DNA from: Puccinia triticina
Lineage: Eukaryota; Basidiomycota; Pucciniomycetes; Pucciniales; Pucciniaceae
DNA length: 64,000 nt
Direction of reading: 5' to 3'
Assembly: GCF_026914185.1 (NCBI RefSeq)
Contig: NC_070559.1
Span: 1,178,001-1,242,000, forward strand
The notes beneath the pieces were generated by a model. That model worked only from the letters and a program-made list of their open reading frames with translations, searched no databases and was not told where the DNA came from. Within the stretch, counting starts at the first letter, position 1. Each line of letters starts with the position of its first letter. A program made the translations under genes and the position numbers. This document shows, one piece after another, positions 1 to 11,244 of this stretch.

Positions 1-105
1 ATGATTCATTGAGACGATCGAGGTCAGACCCCCATGCGAAACTGCGGATGGTGAGATAGGATGAGGCGAGGAAGGCGATCAAGCAAAAAAGTGACGATCT
101 CTCGC

Positions 106-910
106 TCAGATCCCACGTGTCCGACCGCGACCACGTCCTCTGCTCCTTCCTCCGCGCTCCACACCACCACGTCCCCTGCCCCGGCCACGCGCATCGCCGT
201 CCTTCTTCCTGCTCGAACCAAATAATTAGATCAGGACTCCTTGCACAGAGGGAGTACTAGGGAGTGATGATCTGCGAGGCGTACTTTTTGGGTTTAGGTG
301 CATCATCGATCAGCAACGTGTCCAGGGGAAGAGAGTCAGGAAGAATGATGTATCGGACGTTCGAGCCTCGGATGGAGAGCGAGTCAAGCTGCTGAGGTTC
401 CCGATTCCGGACCGTCATCTTGACCGCCTTGAGATGAGTGTTCATCGCCACATCGACACCTACAGAGAGCAGCCAGCGCAGGATCAGGGACAGGGCTCGG
501 TCGGTGGTCATTCAGGGATAGCGTACGGACCAGAAATCGTCCCATGGACTACGGTGCCGTTCTTCAGCTCGATCGTCACCGTCTCTTGGTTGAGCCTTTA
601 AAAAATCCATTCAATCTTGTCAGCCTCATTCATCGTTCCTTCTTGGTTATCGAACGACAACAACAAATAATCAAAAAAGGGACCGCAAATCGATCGATCT
701 TGCTCCTCGTTCGATTTCCACGGTGTAGACGAGTAATTTTTGGAAGAAAAGAAAATGGGAAAGGGATAGTTTGAACTGACTTCATCAAAAACCTAAAACC
801 AATGCGAAGGGGAGCAAGAGAGGGAGAGATAGATAACAGGAAAGATCAATCAGGAAGCCGAGCTGGTGGGCAGCAGTGAGGGAGTGAGGGACGGACCTGA
901 TCAACTTCAT
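106..910 (-). CDS. SMD1: Small nuclear ribonucleoprotein Sm D1 (five exons)
   Basis: Core Sm-ring protein of the U1, U2, U4 and U5 snRNPs, needed for pre-mRNA splicing in the nucleus. Exons on the minus strand are 897-910, 781-792, 531-595, 285-459 and 106-208. They join in frame to 122 residues. The start reads [20 protein letters not shown], the Sm1 motif carries the [10 protein letters not shown] stretch, and Sm2 has the [20 protein letters not shown] core, all diagnostic of Sm D1. The last exon encodes the expected Arg-Gly-rich tail ending RGRTRGI. The first two coding exons are only 14 and 12 nt. The uninterrupted frame 257-511 is only the fourth exon plus intron read-through. The gene is divergent from SEC24. 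Identity is near certain; exon borders are inferred from splice consensus and family alignment. Confidence 0.95.
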
Positions 911-1589
911 CCTGGGAACGCGTCGACAGGGTTAAACTGAGGTGTGGATGACTTGATGAGGCTGTGGGGCGGAGTGGGCGATGGTCGATCGGCCTTGGTG
1001 AAATGTGTGCTCGCCGGGCGCCTGCTCGACCCGCGGCGGCGCCCGCAGCCCCGCTGCATCGCCGCCTCCGCAGCTGGCCACGTCCATCCATGTGGCCCCA
1101 TAAGGACACCCCCCACCGTTCTTCCAGCAGCATTCAAAAATTCTGTCTTGACAAGAGAGGATCCTAAAGAATATTTACGGATACACCCTTGTAAATATAT
1201 CCAAGCATCTCATGCTCTGGAGAAACCTACAATTCATGCCAGACGCTACCCGGAGTGGGATTTTCCAAGAATGAATTGGTGTGGAGTGAGCATGGTTCAG
1301 ACTACGGGGAGTTTTTCAAAAAGCCATTGGATGAAGCTTCTTCTTTATGTATATCCTACTTGCTTCATGACGGCCCTGCAGGAGTGTGTAAGATGGTTGA
1401 AGTAGGTGGTTGCAGCTGTCACATCCCTGTCCTCCCTCTCTCCCCCCTGTGACATCTGCGAAACCTTACTCGGACTGCCCGAGCACTCCTCGTCATCACA
1501 CTCCACCACCCAGCTCCAGATAAATATTTACCACCCACCACCTACCAAGCACACCAGCACTCCCTCCGAGCTCAGGCCTCCACGTCGAC
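911..1589. promoter_or_regulatory. Shared upstream region of SMD1 and SEC24
   Basis: This 679-bp interval separates two divergent start codons (910 on minus, 1590 on plus), so it should hold both promoters and 5' leaders. It is GC-rich near SMD1 and pyrimidine-rich (CTCTCTCCC, CCACCC) just before SEC24. Several short frames cross it, but none resembles a protein. A TATA-like GATAAATATTTACC lies near 1519-1532, about 60 bp upstream of the SEC24 start. Promoter function is inferred only from position. Confidence 0.5.
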
Positions 1590-4500
1590 ATGCAGCAAGC
1601 CCAACAGCCGAACCCAAACCAACCGCTGCCTCCAGGCTGGGCTGCTCACTGGTCAGTCTCTCCCAGCAATCAGGAAAAGGCTATCTATCAGCAGCTAATC
1701 TCCCTTTCGGCGACCATCTAGGGATGCAGCATCCGCACGCACCGTCTTCGTTGGTGAGTCGCTCAGCCATCAGATCCGTATATTGTGTATGGTTCCTGTG
1801 ATCAAGACCTCCAGCTGATAGATGTGCTCGCAGAAACCGCTACCGGCCGTTCCCAGCTCAATCCACCCATCATGAACGCGGCCCCCCCTCAAGCTTATCA
1901 ACAGCAGCAGACACCGGGCTACCAGTATCCTCAGCAGCAAGCCTCCAACGGTCTCGGGGGTAACAACCTCCCTCAAACACCACCCCCACCCCCAGGCCCC
2001 AGTGCTGGGGTCCAGCCACCCAAGGCCAAGCGGGTCTATGCTGCAAACCAAGCACAAGCTTATTATGGCGGCGATGGCGCTGGTCCGCCTCCGATCGATA
2101 ATCAGTCATACCAGCAGGGAAACCCAGCCGCCTCAGCCCAATTCACGCCTGCCGGCAACAGCTTCTTCACGCCTGGCCAACCTCAGATCGGCCAGCCTCC
2201 AGCCCCTCTTCCCAATCAGGCCTTCCAACCAACACCTTATGACCATCAACAACAGCAGGGCTCTCATTATCCTCAGCAACCTCAGTATGCTGGCCCAGCC
2301 AACCCTCAATCTTATGCCGACCCAGTCGGTGACTTATCCCAGCAGTTTCAAGGCATGGGTATGGGTCAGAAACCTGTCCGTCTCCAACATCCGTATTCCA
2401 TTCTCTCGTCTGCAATCTAAAGATCTCTCATCCTTATTTTCTCTAAGGTGGGAAGAGGGCTTCTTCGCGGATCGCACTGATTTCTGTTCTTGTTCTTCAG
2501 TACTCATTCTCAACAGTCAACCTGGTCGGCATGGTCCCAAACCCTCAGCTGCTCCAAACCCCACCCCCCGCCATCAGATTGCCGCCTGGGGTGCGTTGTC
2601 CATCTCAATTCTTGTTTAGATCGGAGGAGGGGTGGCTAACATGACGATCAAACAGGTCTGTATCACTCAAAATCCACTAGCAAACTCGGACCCATCCTAC
2701 CAACGCTGTACGATGAACGCCATTCCGACCTCGGAAGGCCTGCTGAAGAAATCCAAGATCCCACTTGCATTGATCATCACACCCTACCGATCGATCCAGG
2801 CCGGCGAGCCCGAAGTGCCTGTGATCACCGACACCGTCATCGCCCGTTGTCGTCGATGTCGGACGTACATCAACCCTTATGTGACCTTCATCGAGGGCGG
2901 CACCCGATGGAAATGTTGTATGTGCAACCTCAGTAACGAAGTCCCCCAGCTCTTTGATTTCGATCGGCAGACCAACCAGCCCGCCGATCGGTGGCAACGA
3001 GCCGAGCTTAACCACAGCGTCGTCGAATTTGTCGCTCCGACAGAATACATGGTATGTCCCGAGAAGAGCCATGATGAACAAAACCGTCGTATCATCTCTC
3101 ACCCTCTCTCTCTTCTGCCTCCCAGGTTCGCCCTCCTCAAGCCCCGACTTATGTCTTCTTGATCGACGTCTCCTACGCCGCCGTCTCTTCCGGAATGGTA
3201 GCAACCGCCGCACGGACACTATTAGAAACCCTCGACCGAATCCCCAACGAAGAGAGTCGCACCCGGATCGCGATCATCGCCGTCGACAGCTCGTTACATT
3301 TCTTTTCACTGACCGTGCGCCTTCTTTTACTCACCTCTAATCGCAGTCCGGTTACGTTTTCTTACGTCTAAGTTCACTACATCTACCATTTTATTTAGGC
3401 AAACAGCTCAGAGCCTAGTATGCTCGTCGTTGGCGACGTCGACGATGTCTTCTTGCCCATGGCTTCCGACCTTTTGGTCAACTTGACTGAGACTAGACCC
3501 GCGATTGAGACCCTTGCCACAAAACTGAATGACATGTTCAAGGACTCGCATTGTATGGGCAACGCCATGGGCCCAGCTCTCCAGGCAGCCTACAAGTTGA
3601 TCGTCAGTTGCTCTACTCTTCCCATGCCCCCTTCACACATAAACTGACTGTCACCATGGATTCTGCACAAAGTCGCACATCGGAGGGAAGATCATGGTTC
3701 TGAGTGCCAGTTTACCATCGTTGGGACCGGGGGCACTGAAAGCGCGGGAAGATCCGAAAGTGCTGGGGACGTCGAAGGAGTCGAGTCTGCTCCAAGCGGC
3801 CACGGGATTCTACAAGAGCTTCGCCATAGACTGTTCTCGCTCCCAAGTCTCCGTCGACATGTGGCTCTTCTCCTCGGTCTATGCCGACGTCGCCTCTCTG
3901 AGCTGCTTGCCCCGTTACACCGGCGGGAATACCTACTTCTATCCCGCCTTTAATGCCGCTAGGGCCGAGGATGCCCTCAAATTTGCGCACGAATTCGGCC
4001 AGGTCCTTGCTAGCCCAATCGCCTTGGAGGCTGTCATGCGCGTTCGGGCTTCCCGAGGTAAATTGGAAACTTCGCGATTGTTAATCTCTCTTTGAGACTC
4101 ATCGCTTCTCTTTGCGGCCATCTAGGTATCCGTCTATCCGCCTTCCATGGCAATTTCTTTGTTCGTTCCACAGATCTTTTGGCTCTGCCAGCGGTCCCGA
4201 TGGACCAATCGTATGCAATCGAGCTGCTGATGTGAGTGCGGCTGCTTAATATGGGGGTGGTATCTCAGAGGGATGACCAGGCTGATTGTTTGAATTATTT
4301 GCCAGAGAGGACCCGATCAGCATGCCCTTCGTGGTCTTCCAGACCGGAGTGCTGCACACCACCTCTTCGGGCGAGCGACGAATCCGGGTGATTACAACGG
4401 CGTTGCCGACGACAAGCAGCATTGCCGACCTCTATGCCACTGCCGACCCTGTGGCTATTGCCACCCTCTTGGCTAATAAGGCCGTCGAAAGGTCCATGCA

Positions 4501-5705
4501 GGCTAGATTGGAAGACGCAAGAGACGCAGTGACTAATAAATTGGTCGATATCCTTGGAAGTCTGTCCTCCCTTCCCTTGACTCTCTCTCTCACCAAATTC
4601 ATGGAAATATTAACGAGTTTTTTGGTTTCCTCTCATTCGATCATAGCTTACAAGGCCACAATGACTGCCGCCGGTACTGGTCCTAGTCCCCAATTGGTCA
4701 TCAGCGAAAACTTGAAGATCTTACCGCTCCTACTACTAGGCTTACTGAAACATGTATGTACCACCTTTTGTTGACGAACATTGTGTTCACATGACTAACG
4801 TTGATGTGGAGCGGTGGTGAATGCAGGTGGGATTAAGACAGTCATCGCAGATACCTAGTGATGTGAGGGCTTACGCTCAAGCCTTGTTGACGACATTGCC
4901 GTGCCAATTACTTGTGCCGTACTTATATCCCACGTTGTATTCCCTGCACAACATGCCGAAAGAGGTAAGCCCGCCTTCTTTTGTCATAGTTGTGTTCGAT
5001 CGAGATGCCTGATTGGTTCTCTTGTGGTGTTTGTTTGTTCAGTGTGGGACGGTGGGCGAGCAAGGCGTGATCCTGCCCCCTCAGTTGAACGCCTCGAGCG
5101 AGAAGCTCGAACGTCATGGCCTCTTCCTAATCGAGGACTCGCAGAATATCTTCCTCTGGGTCGGCCGTGAGGCCGTGCCTCAACTAGTGACCGACGTCTT
5201 CGACCTCCCCAATTACCAGGCGTTACGTGGCGGCAAGGTCCGTCCTGCCCCCCCTTCAACTCCTCTTTCCATCCCACCATTGCTTATGTGTATCTATGTT
5301 TTTTTTTCTCTTCCTCTTTGGATTGGATTGGGGTGATAGGCGACGCTCCCATTACTAGAGAACCAATTCTCTCAACGAGTCAATGCGATCATCGGCAAGA
5401 TCAGAGAATCCAGACGGGGCCCGTACTATCCCCATCTCTATGTGGTCAAGGAGGACGGGGAACCGTCGCTCCGGATCTGGGCGCTCAGCTTGCTCGTCGA
5501 AGATCGTCAGGACGCCCTGCCTAGTTATCACCAATACGTCAATGCTCTCAAGGATAAGGTTCGTCTCTTGTTCCTGCTTTTTTGGGGCGCGGGGGGCAGC
5601 AGTTAGCATCCGTTTGCTGATTCTTGCTGTTTCGTTTCACTTCTTTTCCCTGGTTTGCTTCGTTCACGTCTTGGTTCTCATCAGGTTAATGGCGGCTCTT
5701 TTTAA
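1590..5705 (+). CDS. SEC24: COPII coat subunit Sec24 (15 exons)
   Basis: Cargo-binding subunit of the inner COPII coat, paired with Sec23 on ER exit sites. Exons are 1590-1651, 1722-1753, 1834-2375, 2501-2590, 2656-3051, 3126-3314, 3399-3602, 3673-4057, 4126-4231, 4306-4559, 4647-4753, 4827-4964, 5043-5237, 5340-5558 and 5685-5705. They total 2,940 nt and 979 residues, a normal Sec24 length. After a Gln/Pro-rich N-terminus comes the [11 protein letters not shown] signature and a Sec23/24 zinc finger with Cys307, 310, 329 and 332. The trunk ([15 protein letters not shown]), beta-sandwich, helical and gelsolin-like ([18 protein letters not shown]) domains follow in order. The first 43 residues resemble a WW domain (see findings). 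Weakest calls are the 32-nt second exon and the 21-nt last exon. Confidence 0.95.
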
Positions 5706-6351
5706 TCCATTTTTAACGACAAACGAAAAGTGTTATTGCAATCAAGTTTCTTCTTTGTGTGTTTTGTCTTCTCTCTCTCTCTCTCTCTCGAACTCTGCCT
5801 CGTCTTTGCGTTCTTTCTACTCCCTTTTTCGTCGGTTTTTGTTTCTTATGATCAAGTTATGAGCTTTTCTTCTTCCATTTCAGTGTTTTCTGTTGGTGTG
5901 CTTGGTTTGTTTGTTGGCGGTGATCTCCATCCAAAATATACATCCTATCTCGTTTCTTATGTGTGACAGATATATAGATAGATTGAAAGAACAAATTCCC
6001 TATGAAGAAAAAAAGAAAGAGAAAGACTTGCTTGACCAGTTGATATGTGGGATGATGCTCTGGCATATATATGTTGTTGGGACTCCACCTGGATGCATGA
6101 CCATTTTTGTTGCACAGTGACTTTGAGAAAGGGTTGAGTAACCCACTTAGCAGTCTCTATGTGCCAACTGTAAGCAAGTTTCTTTGCTGTAGTGAAAGAA
6201 ATCTCATTGATTTTAGAAACCAATTGAGGAGTCTGAGAGAGGGGCGCAGAGCAGCAATTGCCCTGCTCACAATGGGAACTTCAATTGTAATTTTAACAGG
6301 TTTATGTATGCATAAAATCCCATACATATACTGATTTTCCATCAAGACTTA
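5706..6351. other. SEC24 3' flank, no gene seen
   Basis: T-rich sequence with a short CT microsatellite at about 5768-5790, probably the SEC24 3' UTR and terminator region. Short frames on both strands have no family resemblance. I see no RNA gene. Confidence 0.5.
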
Positions 6352-6556
6352 GGGCCTGTACCATAGGGCATGAAAATTGAAATTTTTCAAATTTATTTCT
6401 CCCAAAATTTCTTAGAAATAAAACTGACCTTGGCCAAAATTCAGTCCTGAGCCCAAATGTGAAGAATTTCAACAATGGGACCCTCCTCTAGTTTTCACTT
6501 TTTCTGTAGAGGGCAACAAAAGTAAGAAATTTTCCAAATTGAAGCACTACAGGCCC
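6352..6556. mobile_element. Tourist-like MITE, 205 bp, TTA target duplication
   Basis: The element starts GGGCCTGTA and ends TACAGGCCC, a perfect 9-bp terminal inverted repeat. It is flanked by TTA on both sides (6349-6351 and 6557-6559). A 3-bp TTA/TAA duplication with a GGSCC-type terminus is typical of PIF/Harbinger (Tourist) MITEs. The body is AT-rich and non-coding. It lies about 650 bp downstream of SEC24. Confidence 0.75.
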
Positions 6557-6751
6557 TTATTAGCTGTTTACATTCCAGAATAACTTGGAAATGTTGTTAA
6601 ATCTTAGGCCTCAATTTGGTGCACTGTTATATGTCATAAATGGCTGGGCAAGTTTATAAGGCACAACCCCAAGATTTCTTGTCACCAAATCTCTAAGACC
6701 CCTGGGAGTCATGCATCAGCAGTCCACCCATTTATGATTTATGTATAATTA

Positions 6752-6930
6752 TGGTGTTCAAAGTTGGTTTGCATAATTTTATGCATGCATAAATCATAAA
6801 ATCATAAAAACCTTTTTGCAGGGGCTAAGACTGTCTGATTATGTAATACAAAATTTCCTCACCAAAATATTCTTATGATTGTATGATTTATGCATGCATA
6901 AAATTATGCAAACCAACTTTGAACACCATA
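6752..6930. repeat. Foldback element with ~58-bp inverted arms
   Basis: The stretch 6752-6808 returns as its reverse complement at about 6871-6930 with few mismatches, around a loop of about 60 bp. Each arm contains the palindrome TTATGCATGCATAA. The arrangement fits a foldback MITE, but I could not fix a target duplication. A related arm sequence occurs at about 49485-49530. Confidence 0.65.
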
Positions 6931-7925
6931 AATGGCATGTCCAAACGGGGGCTTGAGGATGAATGGCATAAAGTTGGAGTTGGAGTCTCAATAAGAACTG
7001 GGCCAATTACAAATATGTGCATGTATATGAAGTACCATGGATCCATCTTGATTAAATGTTCATGTTTACTTGAATTTGCCACTTTCTGCTATCTTGTTTT
7101 TCTGATCCTTACTTCTTCCTGCTTGGGTAGTGAAAGTCAATGGTTTGTTTTCTGGACTCTTACATAAATAGTTGGGAGTTGAAATAAGCTTGATGGCTTG
7201 GCTTCTACCCCGCAGTCATTTTTGGCCGTTTATTGGGTAACACGGCCATACGCCAAGCCATTGGTTTTCCGTGCCAGCCCCCCCCCCAGCGGGGATGATG
7301 TCATATCAACAGCTACGTCGTTTCCTCTTTGAAATACATAGTTGTTGAAGGGGTGCATACGTACCTGTCTGTTTCGCCCGCCACCCCCGAAATACATACG
7401 GCAGTCCATCGTGCAAGCCGATTTGAAACGCTTCTATATGTACAGTGAATTGATCAGCTGGAGAGCCTTTTCGCACGCCTCGTGTTTTTTTCTGTTGGCC
7501 GGCTGTCGCGTGTCGACCCCGATGCCTAAAGCGTTGTTGTTGGTTTTTTTGGAGGCGAGGATAAGCTGGTTCGCGTGGGTGCGGCATGTCAGTGTTTCTT
7601 TTGGGTAAGCTTCTTTTGTGCAGGGAGCGGATCGATGGATTGGAGATGGAAGCTGTCAGTGTGAGCGGCCAGTTGAGCTGGCTGGCTGGCTGGGAGTGGC
7701 GAGTGTTCCGATTGGGATGAACCCAGTCTAGGCTGAGTCAGCTCAGACGCTGTATGTAAGTCCATAGCGCTGGATGTCTAAGTCCATGGCTTTGTCCGTT
7801 TTCCTTTCCTTTCCTTTCCTTTCCTTTCCTTCTCCCTCCGCGGCTTCTTTTCCGTTTCGCTTTCTCTCCAGAACCAGATGACCCCCATCCCCCTCCCATC
7901 CTCCTGACTTCCTATCTATCCCACC
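6931..7925. other. Intergenic region upstream of the CCCH gene, with (TTTCC)n
   Basis: No gene is recognised. A TTTCC pentanucleotide microsatellite occupies about 7799-7832, roughly 95 bp before the start codon at 7926, so it is probably in the promoter or 5' leader. The rest holds only short unsupported frames. Confidence 0.55.
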
Positions 7926-9019
7926 ATGACCGCACTCCACTCACCCTCGCTGAGTGTCAACACCCACCTCAGCAACACCCACAAACCCACCGACAACAGA
8001 CTCACAACACCCATCAAGCAGCAGGCACTCGCCCGGAGCCAGCGACAGCCCAGCGCAAAGCCAACAGCCGACCTCAGAACACCCCCCAGCCAGACCACCC
8101 ACAAATCACCCACCACCACCACCACCCAGAACCCCCCTCCAGCCGGCACGCCCAGCAACCCTGCACTCGACGGCTCCAAAAAATCAGCCTCAAAGGTCTC
8201 CCATGTGATCTGCAAGTTCTTCAAGGTCAGCTCGCGATCTTGCTGATCGTCGAAACCTTCTTCTGCTGTAGTGCTCATCCCACCCTTTTTTCTCCGCTCG
8301 CTGGATTCCTGTACAACTGTACATTCCGATCTGTACATCCTTCTGCATTCTTCGTGCTACCCCTGCAGGCTGGCAATTGCTCCGCCGGCACCGGCTGCCA
8401 GTTTTCTCATACTCTCCCCGAACTCGGCCAAGGCAAACCAGTCTGCCAATGGTTCGTCAAGGGCAACTGCCGATTTGCGCACAAGTGTGCTCTGGTCAGT
8501 CTTCTTCAACCACTGGGCTCTGACCTGTGTATTATCAAACTCATCTCTCATACATCTTCTCTCACTCCGCAGGCCCACATCCTCCCCGGCCAGCCCATGT
8601 CGATGGATCGGAAAAACAAACGGGCTGCCCAGGCTGCCGCTCGCGAAGCTGCCGCCACCTCCGCCAATCAGCCCTCTGACGCCCCTTTCCTAGCCAGCCC
8701 ACCACCTGAACTCACGCTCGAGCTTGTCGACGATGATAATCATCACTCGTCATCCAATCACCTCATCGCCCCCGAACCTATCGACTCGCTCTCCTCTCCT
8801 GATGTCATCCACCGATCCCGTCAGCAACTCCTTCGCTCGCCTCGCGCCCTTCTCAACGATCTCGACCACGAGAACTCGATCCAAAACGACGATCTGCAAT
8901 TCGGATTGCCCGACGACTTCGTCACTGCTGAGACCTCCCCGCCCGTTCGTTTTGGCGCCACGGCTCTGTCGCCCTCTGCCCACCATTCCAACGGGTTGTA
9001 TCCCAACACCTACCAAGCC

Positions 9020-9060
<41 letters not shown>

Positions 9061-10258
9061 CTCGTATGCTGATCCGCGACAACATCGCTATTACGAACAC
9101 CGTCCCGCCGCACTCTCGGGCACCCCTCAACAACAGAACGGCTTCTCCTCTGAGCGCCATCACCCGCCCAGCTCTGTCGAGCGAGCCCGAGCGTGGCCCC
9201 GTGAGCAGAGCCCATCTCCCTTCGGCGCTGGCTCGCCCTTCTCAGCCCCGGGCTCTCGCAGCGTCTTCCTCCCGCGAATCGGCTCGTTTGGGTCGGAGGA
9301 TGGCTATCCCCGAAGCGCCCCGTCGGTTGCCACCAGTCCCAATCACCTCGCCCACCTGGCGAGCATGAGCCATCACGCAAACGACGAAGACATGTGGGAC
9401 GAGGTGGAAGTGGATGGGGACGAGGACGTGACGGAGCTCTTGCCCTCCTCGTTGCACTCGCTCCTCACCCCCGCCGAGCGACACCGCCAACACATCCGCA
9501 AACATGCCCCACACACCTTGTACTCGCGCTCGGTGCCGGTCGAAGACATCATCGGTGCCAAGCTCAACAAGCAGAGCGAGCCCAGTGCGCTCCGGAACGG
9601 CATGGCGATCGCCAATCCGCTCTCGGTCTCTCCCGCGCCGGGCTTCTGCCACGCGCCCTCCAACGAGACCATCCACGCCGCGCACCACCACCTGTCGCCG
9701 CACCGCGAGGCCCACAGCCTGCGCCCGCAGCTCCCCACCTACCTCTCCTCGTCCTACATTCCGCCCAGCACGCCCTTCGGCACCTGGGACCACAGCAGCA
9801 GCAGCGGCAGCAGCCACCAAGCCCCGCACGCCCACGCCGCGCCCCAAGCCAGTCAGCTGTCGCCCCCGATCGCCCTCTCGTCCCACAAAGCCCTCGAACG
9901 CGCCGCCCTCTTCGGCCATGCCCCCGGCTCCAGTCTCCCCCAGGGCCTGGCCGCCGGCCTCTCCCGGCTCCACTTCCAGCCGCCCCTGCCCACCGGGCTC
10001 ACTCCCTGCGGCTCCCCCTCGGCCAACCCCCGCGACCACCCCCTCTCCCCGCCCCGCTCGCCCCCCTCCATCAACAACAAGTTCCACGCCCCTCCCCCCT
10101 CCTTCCCGCTCTCCCAACGCATGGCCGGCCTCAACTTCGGATCCACTACCGTCGCCCATTCGTCTCCCCTCAGTCGCAACGTCAGCTGCTCCCCCGGGCC
10201 CCTCGCTTCCCTGCAAGCTCTCGACGACGACGACGCCCCTTTCAGATTGGAAATGTAA
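7926..10258 (+). CDS. CCCH-type zinc finger protein with two tandem fingers
   Basis: Probably an RNA-binding regulator; no precise orthologue is claimed. Exons 7926-8225, 8369-8494 and 8573-10258 give 703 residues. Finger 1 is C96-x7-C104-x5-C110-x3-H114 and finger 2 is C126-x7-C134-x5-C140-x3-H144. Each is split by an intron, so both exist only after splicing. The long remainder is low-complexity, rich in Ser, Pro, His and Ala. It includes a poly-Asn run encoded by an AAC microsatellite at about 9020-9060 and an acidic DEDMWDEVEVDGDEDVTELL patch. This layout (paired N-terminal CCCH fingers, long disordered tail) occurs in a family of fungal CCCH proteins. The ATG at 7926 is in good context (CCACCATGACC). 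Third positions are strongly C-biased. Confidence 0.85.
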
Positions 10259-11244
10259 CAGTCCGAATCACGCTTATCAAAAATGCTCTCATGAATCCCA
10301 TGAACACTTCTCTCTCTCTCTCTCTTATCGTAGATCTTTGTACTTTATCTGCCTTCTCTCTTCGCCTCTTTGACCGGAGCTCGTTCTCGCGCATGACATT
10401 CTCGCTCTACACAACATACACACCAACAAAAACCGACGTGCATCTGCTTTTCTCTTTTCCTGCCTCGACTACAGACACTTTCTCGCTGCCTCACTACCTC
10501 ATCCTCCACACAAAAAAGAACTCACCCAACAAAAAAAAAGATGAAAAAATACGCGGTCTCGTTCATCTCCTGACCACCATAAAAAAGCCAAAAATATACT
10601 GTTTACATGTAATACACTAGCATCGAGACACATCACAAAAGAGTTTACACTTATCTTAGCATCCTTCTTTCTCTCCTTCTCAGTACCATCGCTCAGTCAC
10701 TTCATGTACGTATATACGATAGCTTAGTCTTATTTGCCGTTCAGTGCCGCCGTTTAAGTTTATCTTCCCGCCCCATTCTCTATGCTCCTTTTGCCACGTG
10801 TTGTTGTTAGTCTTACATCTTTTGTGCGTCTGAAATACACTTTTCGTCGGTGCAGGCGGCCTGTCCTGCACATATATCGCCGCCGATCGGCCCCTGTGTC
10901 ATCACTTGCACGCACTGCTGGTGCCGATCAGCCCTGCGCATGAGCTGGTGTAGCTTGTTTTGCTGGTTTTGCCAGTGATCGAGCACTTTGGTGGCGACCC
11001 CTGGATGGCTGGGGGTCCCTCTCAGGGAACTTGGCGTCCCCCTCGTCTGCCAAGATTGCCGGTGTGTATTGCGGTGTCGCGTGGCCGGTGCATACCGCTC
11101 TGCGTCTCTCATGCATATCACCCGACACAAGCTCTCCCTTGTTGCTCACACTTACCTGTGTTTCTGGGACAATACACAGTGTTGAAGTGGGGGCAGACAC
11201 AAACGGATGGTTTTCATTTGCACAGAGAGAGGGGGGGGGGGGAC
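10259..11244. other. 3' flanks between convergent genes
   Basis: The region separates the stop codons of the CCCH gene and the NUDCD1-like gene, which converge. It holds a CT-rich stretch after the first stop (10305-10325), several A-rich runs that may serve polyadenylation, and a G-run at about 11228-11240. No further gene is seen on either strand. Confidence 0.55.

Noticed and set aside
8240..10258. A 672-codon uninterrupted CCCH frame starting at 8240
   Set aside because: It reads through two introns and loses the first half of finger 1; the spliced model restores both CCCH fingers.
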